A stretch of DNA of 64,000 nt from Nectonema munidae (taxonomy: Eukaryota; Nematomorpha; Nectonematoida; Nectonematidae): contig JAUIRK010000509.1 in NCBI GenBank assembly GCA_030549495.1, forward strand, positions 1,424,501 through 1,488,500, read 5' to 3'. Made by a program: the position numbers and the translations under genes. The notes under the pieces were generated by a model. That model was not told the DNA's origin and ran no database searches. It saw only the letters and a program-made list of their open reading frames with translations. This document shows positions 58,418-64,000 of the stretch, piece after piece (within the stretch, counting starts at the first letter, position 1; the number at the start of each line of letters is the position of its first letter).

Positions 58418-59030
58418 CAGGGCCGTATCAAGGGATCGTGGCGCCCCATGGCAAAGGTACTGAATAGAGCCCCTCAACCCTTGCTGTTTCTTTTCTCACT
58501 CATCCCACCCCATTCTGGCTTAAAAAGTGATTTAGAAAAAAAAATGCTCAATTTTTATTAAGCCACATAATTCAGATATATACTGACTGAGTCGAAGACA
58601 GTCTCCAGTAGATGTTCATTTTTCGTGTTTTAGCAGCAGCAAAATTATCGATGACTTCGTCAAAATCAACACAATCGAGAACTTCTTTCTCAATGCTCAT
58701 AAGAGCCAGACTTTGGAGGCGGGCTTGCCCCATATTGCTCCTTAGGTAGGGCTTAATAAGTTTTAGCTTGCTGAATGACCTTTCACAGGATGCAATAGAA
58801 GTTCCAATTGTCAGCATGATCCTCAGAGCCACAGATTCGAACAGAGTCCTGAGTGCGAGAACAGGAACCCAAGAAGCTCAATAGCGTTTGCAGGTTTTTC
58901 CTTTCGAGGTTTCAAAAACATTTGAATGTCCTCAATTTCTATCTCAAGCTCTGCTGCGTTGACGTTAGTGGCAATGAAATGTCGCCTTGAGGCAATTGCC
59001 CCTACTGCCTTCCCCCTTGATACGGCCAAG
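58418..59030 (-). mobile_element. Internally deleted hAT element with both ends
   Basis: A 613-bp element with 17-bp terminal repeats, CAGGGCCGTATCAAGGG (58418-58434) and, read inward from the right, CTTGGCCGTATCAAGGG (59014-59030), 15 of 17 matching. The flanks cctgtaa (58411-58417) and cctgtgaa (59031-59038) look like an 8-bp target duplication that has lost one base. Between them only the end of a transposase remains, so it was moved in trans after an internal deletion. Confidence 0.85.
58572..59029 (-). pseudogene. hAT transposase C-terminus (ZMYM-type), truncated
   Basis: Two overlapping minus-strand frames give IELLGFLFSHSGLCSNLWL and then LRIMLTIGTSIASCERSFSKLKLIK and SLALMSIEKEVL. 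The second is the hAT dimerisation region (usual LRIMLTIPVTVASAERSFSKLKLIK). A frame change joins the pieces. Catalytic residues lie in the deleted part. Confidence 0.85.
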
Positions 59031-59038
59031 CCTGTGAA

Positions 59039-60460
59039 AACTAATTTACTGACAGTTAAGATATTTTTAGAAAATTAATCACTAAAAGTTGATTTATTAA
59101 AAAAATTAAGACAATTTAAAGCCAAAAAATGTTGAATTTACAATATATTGTGAAGTTATATATTTGTCATTGATTTATTTTTTTGACAGGTTTGATTCAT
59201 TTTCATTAAAAAAAATAACACGATCAGATTCGCAATCAATTATTTAGTGGGTTCACACGAGAATTTTTTAAAAATTTTCAATATATCAAGAAAAAACGAG
59301 GCAGCCAAAAAAGACCCCTTCCCGTTACTGAGGAAATGAAAATAGCTCGTCACAAATAGTGTTAAAATAAACAATATCCTATAACGTTATGTAATATAAG
59401 TGTCGCCAGAAAAAAATTAAAGAATGTATAAGTAAAACATACATTAGAAAGTCTTACAAGAAATATATCACTTAGAATTAGGATTTCTTTTCTAGTTATT
59501 ATCAAAACTATTAATTTAATATTACATGTGTGTATGATTCAGTGACAATTCAGTCTCAAGACAATATTATTATCAATATATTTAGAGCAGGAAATGTCTT
59601 GAAGCCTGTTTCCTTTTGTATAAATGCAAAAAATGTTATGTAATACAGCAAAATATATTTTCCCGTTTTTCCATGAATAATCAAAAATACTTATGTAACA
59701 TAAAAGTATGAGTGTCAAAAGAGTAGGAAAAACTTTATTGTATTCCCAGAAGTTTTATATTTATAAATAATGCTTTTAACATTAACGTATTTAGCCAGGG
59801 TTTAAATAAAGTTGGCTCCCCAAATTTGGATATGTTGATGATCAAGTAGTGTTAGGATTTCACAGAAAATATTTTCATAATTATTTGTTTTATATTTTTA
59901 AATAGAAAGTCCAAAGTAAGAAAAAATTATATAAAAACAATTACATTAAATTTTTGAATAAATAAATTTAAACGATCCATGTTAGAAGACATATTTGTCT
60001 GAAAAAAATAAAATAAAAACAAGTATTTTTACAAAGTATTTATAAAATTGAGAAATTTTTAAGAATGATAATAGAAATAGCCGTTTTCTTTTATGTCCAT
60101 TCTCAAATGTATAGCATGCCAAATGAAGTGAAAAATGTTTTAATCCACTTATGTAGCAAGTGATCTCTTTTAACATTAACAGTGGAGAAAGGTTCGCGAC
60201 TTGCCCTACATCTTAAGTTAGACCATTAAATTTTTTAAATTTTCCGTTCATTCAATCTAAAATATAAATAACAATTTCTTTAGTTCAGAGATAAAAAACA
60301 ACTCATTACCTACCCTGCCCTTTCCCGTCGAAATACAAAACAAAAAAATATCTATTTCCTATTGATAAAAGCACCTTTTAAGTGGTAAAGCTATTTATAT
60401 CAAATTGTTTGCAGTTGCACATTAATATGTTGAGAGAAATTTCTATTGTGCAGAAATTTT
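59039..60460. other. Intergenic, no gene recognised
   Basis: A+T-rich spacer; no supported feature. Confidence 0.4.
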
Positions 60461-60782
60461 ATTTATCCATTAAGAAGAAGAAGAAGATTTATTAATTGAT
60501 AAAATAAAATTGGAATACACCACTAAACATATAAAAAAAAGAATTTAACAAGAAATTTAAAAAGAAAGACATTGCATATTTATAGTTGGGAAAAAATTCA
60601 AAAGGCCTACAAGCCACTGATATGAATAAAACCCATATTACATCAATGAAATAGAAATACATCATATAGGATATTCATAAAATAAATATGAAGTAAAAAT
60701 AATCACATTAGTTGGAATAAAATACAGATAGTGTGCAGTGCGCATGATTAGAATGAGTGGCTGTTAATATATTGTTAAATAA

Positions 60783-61735
60783 CTATTGGTGGTTGTTACA
60801 CACAAAGCAATTAATAGAATGACAAGTTAAACTATATTTATCTAAAAGAAGTTTCTTAATTATATTTTTACATGTGCTTATTTTAGAAAGAATACATTGA
60901 GAGTTAAACATAAAAAAGTTAAAGTTATGAGAAATTTTATATTTTATAGATTGTTTAGATAATTTTTTACAATAAGATGGAAGTGATAAATTGGATTTAT
61001 TTCGTAGATTATATTCATGGTTCATGTAGTTAAATACAATAAACTCATTAAATATGTTAGGTAGAAATCCATTTAAAAGTTTATAGGTAACAATCGATAT
61101 ATTATACACATACAAGTCATTAACCTTTAGTAAGTTCTCTCTAAAAAATAAGGGGGTAGTATGAGATAAGTAATGACTTCCAGTTATATAGCGTATAATT
61201 CGTTTTTGTGTTTTTATCAATAGCTCAAGGTTTTGTTGACCCCATAGAACTATGCAGTAATTAAGATAAGGGAGAAAAAAGGAGTTGTACAATAATAATT
61301 TGATTTTGGTCGGGAACAAAAACATATTGTGTTTTAGAATGCCTAAATTACTACACAGAATAGAATTGACATAAGAGATATGTTGTTTCCACTTCAATTT
61401 GCAGTCGATGATGACACCAAGTAATTTATAATATTCAACAACTTCGAACTTGAATTCTCAGTAGGAATTTTTATTCATACTTCCAAAGAGCATGGCTTTA
61501 GACTTAGATACATTTATATGCATGCAATTTTGAGTACACCATTCAAAGAATGGCTCAAGATAATCGTTGAAAAAGTCCATACTTTTGGGTGGACTTGCCA
61601 TAGAAAACGGGATGTTTATTGTCACATCATCAGCAAAACAATAAAACTTCAGCGAGCAATTAGATACATATATATCATTTATAAAAATTAGGAATAATAG
61701 AGGGCCCAGGATAGAATCTTGAGGAACCCTCTCTG
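60783..61735 (-). mobile_element. 5'-truncated LINE, reverse transcriptase C-terminal half
   Basis: From 61730 down to the stop at 60783 a single frame encodes the late reverse transcriptase blocks of a Jockey/CR1-like element. The blocks are RVPQDSILGPLLFLIFINDI, FADD (motif C), INVSKSKAMLF, YYKLLGVIIDCKLKWKQHIS, LLLYNSFFLPYLNY, LLIKTQKRIIRYITG and a cysteine-rich end, SINCFVC. Only one in-frame stop (TGA at 61458-61460) breaks about 316 codons. The 3'UTR may run to a (GAA)n tract near 60473-60490. It is related to, but clearly different from, the LINE at 18 kb. Confidence 0.85.
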
Positions 61736-61899
61736 TATACTCATATATAAATTATATATCCTATATATATATCGTAATTAACGAAGTGAATGGAAACAAT
61801 TAGCTGATTAAAATATAATCAGTATATATCAGTAGTTCACCACAATTAAAAACTTCATAAATACCTTCAAGTATATTAAGTGTAAGAAAGGGCCATCAT

Positions 61900-62095
61900 T
61901 GAATTCTGTGTTCAGAAGGTAAAGGTACATGTGGTGTTTTCATCGAGAAGGAACAATTGCGCCGCTTGTAACTATGTGTACCATAGTTGTAACTATGAGG
62001 AAAGCAGGCTTGATGCGGGATCGAACCTAAGACCTTGAGTTATCGAATCCAGCATCTAACCAACCCTACTCACGTCCCCTCTTTCTCGTAGTGAA
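61900..62095 (-). mobile_element. Probable tRNA-derived SINE, fourth type
   Basis: On the minus strand a tRNA-like head has an A-box-like GGGTTGGTTAGATGCTGG (near 62068) and a perfect B box, GGTTCGATCCCGC (near 62018). A body follows that includes CATAGTTACAACTATG. No target duplication was delimited. Confidence 0.6.
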
Positions 62096-62605
62096 AGCTA
62101 ATTTTAAATCTCAGGACTTGATATAATAATTCGAAGTGAGAGGGACAACTAAAGTAAAAAATAAGCTCAGAAAATTTCCAGATTAATAAGTGTAAAAAAT
62201 TTCTTACTCTTTGTTTTAGATAGGGCTAAAAATATATTTGGTAAAGAAGAAATGGTTAAGATTATGCAAAAATGATGCTATCATGGTTTTCTACGAATTG
62301 TTATTTTATTAAAATACAATTTGTTGTCTTCAGTTGCGAAATAAAATGGCGTTTTTTTAGCTAATTTTTTCAATTTTTTTATAATTAAAATTTTTAAAAT
62401 ATTGTATCCTATATTTTTAAATTTATATTATTTGTGATTATATAATTTAAACATTTGTGGAAAAACGTTGTTTAGTAAGAAAATAGTTTATGAGAAACTG
62501 ATTATAAAATTTTAATCTTCGAGATATAACAAAAACAAAGGAAGCACGATATAAAATTTACCTTCCTTGACACAAATTATTTAACATATGTGATAATATT
62601 ATTAG

Positions 62606-62723
62606 ACTAGCCGGTCCCGTGGTCGTTTCTCGCTTCGCTCAAAACATAGGATTCTGGGTAATGGGTATATTGAGTTGCTAATTCAAATTCGCTTTGCTCA
62701 AAACGACCACGGGACCGGCTAGT
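62606..62723. mobile_element. Short palindromic element with perfect 23-bp arms
   Basis: The arms at 62606-62628 and 62701-62723 are exact inverted repeats beginning ACTAGCCGGTCCCGTGGTCG. Inside, CGCTTCGCTCAAAAC and CGCTTTGCTCAAAAC occur as direct repeats next to the two arms. The arms are G+C-rich against A+T-rich flanks. It looks like a tiny MITE; the superfamily is unknown. Confidence 0.8.
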
Positions 62724-62735
62724 TTTTTTTTGTTT

Positions 62736-63846
62736 AGGCTACGCTCGAAACAATGGATTCTTGGTAGTGTGTATTTTGAGTTGCTAATAGTGTTATATGG
62801 TGTGGCGGTCAGTTTTTAGCATAGTTGTATCTTTTATGTGTATTTTTCTATTACACCATATAAAAATACACACAAAAGATATTTCAACCAATCAGAATGC
62901 TTGTAGAGACACTCACACTCCAGATATATGAACTCATCACACATATAAAAATACCCATAAAACATATAAATAATTTCACACAATAAGAATGCGTCAAATA
63001 CATACATAGACAAAACATATATATAAATAATTTCAACCAATCGGAATATAAATTTTCCGACACAGACTATTTGTTCAGAGTTGGATAGATAATATATAAA
63101 AAATGATATCGCTGAATAATAAAAACTCTAATTTATTATATATAGATTATATTATATATTAAATTTATTTAGATTTCTATTATTTATCTAATTTTTTTTA
63201 CGAATGTTGACTCTGTGAGGATGTATTTGGATGAAAAGAAGCTAAAAGGTTATTACTCTTTCACAATCTATTTCATTAACCGAAAAAATATTTTTTTCTT
63301 TTTGAACAGATTTATTAAAACTATATACTATTTTGTTAATAACTGTGCTAATGTTTTTGTATTTAAGGAGCAGCAGTATATGATACCAAACAAAATCATA
63401 AAACAATCCTCAGCTCTATATTGCCGCTAAAATAAAGATTTTTTATTTTCAAATTTTTCGTAACTGATTTCTCTTTTATTTTTTGTATCGTTCGTTGGTT
63501 GGTTTTTGGGAGGTTGGATATCAAAGCACTTTCAGAGGTAGGGCTATAAGCTGGCATTGTGCTAAGGTTATTAATCACAGTTTTGGGATTTTGTTTTTCA
63601 TAGTCCGGGCTCTCATGGATTGAACCTATGACCTTACAGGCTTACACTGTTAAGGGTTGTCTGTCGCTTATTCTGATTGGTTGAATTTATTTATATGTTG
63701 TGTGTGTATTTTTATATGGTGTAATGAGTAAAAATACAGAGAAAAGTTACAACTATGCTAAAAACAAATAACTCACCACTACACCATTAGCAACTCATCA
63801 GACAATATAAAAAATACACACTACCAATGATCCTATGTTTCGAGAA
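62736..63846. mobile_element. Large fold-back structure with ~165-bp arms
   Basis: The stretch 62736-62897 recurs in inverse orientation at 63672-63846. Both contain ATAGGATC/ATGGATTC..TTGGTAGTGTGTATTTT, GAGTTGCTAA, TTAGCATAGTTGTA, TTACACCATATAAAAATACACAC and AACCAATCAGAAT-like strings in matching order (shown here only in part). The spacer holds further AACCAATC.GAAT units (near 63038) and a SINE copy. No coding region is present. Confidence 0.7.
63487..63665 (-). mobile_element. SINE, same family as the one at 3.5 kb
   Basis: Read on the minus strand, it shares with 3541-3715 the B box (GGTTCAATCC), AAACTGTGATTAA, GCTTATAGCC, CTGAAAGTGC and the tail CCAACC...AACCAACCAA. The tRNA head is incomplete at its 5' side. 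It lies inside the spacer of the fold-back structure. Confidence 0.8.
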
Positions 63847-63925
63847 ACAAACACTCTACCAACGATCCTATGTTTCGAGAAAAAAATACTCTACCAATGA
63901 TCCTATGTTTCTAGCGCAGCAAGAA
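63821..63925 (+). repeat. Three 35-bp tandem repeats
   Basis: Units beginning CTACCAATGATCCTATGTTT start at 63821, 63856 and 63891. The same unit occurs singly in the left part of the palindromic region (near 62645 and 62750, inverse orientation). Confidence 0.85.
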
Positions 63926-64000
63926 ACAAATACTCTACGTCAAGTTAGCAAATGATAGTCTATATATATAATAATTAATTTTAATATATAAAATTAAATA

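Noticed and set aside
1-64000. CRISPR array, bacterial operon, or LTR/virus-like element
   Set aside because: No regularly spaced repeats with unique spacers, no ribosome binding site pattern, and no long terminal repeats, integrase, capsid or envelope text were seen.

Overview
The window is AT-rich (roughly 70% A+T by eye) nuclear DNA of an invertebrate animal. Evidence for this is a mix of metazoan-type host genes (importin subunit beta-1, a PPIL4-type cyclophilin/RRM protein, a seven-helix receptor-like protein) with fossils of animal transposon families: Jockey/CR1-like and RTE LINEs, ZBED5-like and other hAT transposases, pogo/Tigger, a piggyBac-type MITE, and tRNA-derived SINEs. The species cannot be fixed from sequence alone. 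A repeat-rich arthropod such as a parasitic copepod would fit, but this is a guess. No LTR retrovirus, Polinton or other virus-like element, CRISPR array, rRNA or genuine tRNA gene was seen.

Layout. 0-7.7 kb: mostly AT-rich spacer, with a LINE reverse transcriptase scrap, one intact SINE with 14-bp target duplications, and a candidate host exon at 5.33-5.48 kb on the minus strand. 7.7-11.6 kb: a decayed LINE of about 3.9 kb on the plus strand (zinc-knuckle ORF1, endonuclease, reverse transcriptase), interrupted by a 276-bp hAT MITE. 11.6-18 kb: spacer. 18-19.2 kb: a well-kept LINE 3' half. 19.9-27.2 kb: small DNA elements (hAT MITEs, a fold-back element, a piggyBac-type MITE, pogo/Tigger relics). 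30.6-34.6 kb: three hAT transposase relics, a GC-rich unexplained block and a Tigger terminus. 37.3-38.2 kb: the receptor-like gene (minus). 40.5-46.3 kb: a hAT MITE, a Tigger relic and an RTE LINE relic. 47.3-53.5 kb: the only gene-rich part, with importin beta-1 and the PPIL4-like gene in tandem on the minus strand. 54-64 kb: hAT, LINE and SINE remains and two palindromic elements.

The three confident host genes are each a single open frame on the minus strand. They are clearly richer in G+C than their surroundings, and each has an acceptor-like AG 20-55 bases upstream of its ATG, which could mean a 5'UTR intron or spliced-leader trans-splicing. Importin beta-1 serves nuclear import. The PPIL4-like protein probably works with spliceosomes and RNA in the nucleus. 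The receptor would sit in the plasma membrane. There is no sign that they form one functional system. I found no convincing new biological system; the most unusual items are the palindromic elements at 62.6-63.9 kb and 20.35-20.76 kb, the GC-rich block at 33.75 kb, and the lineage-specific receptor gene.
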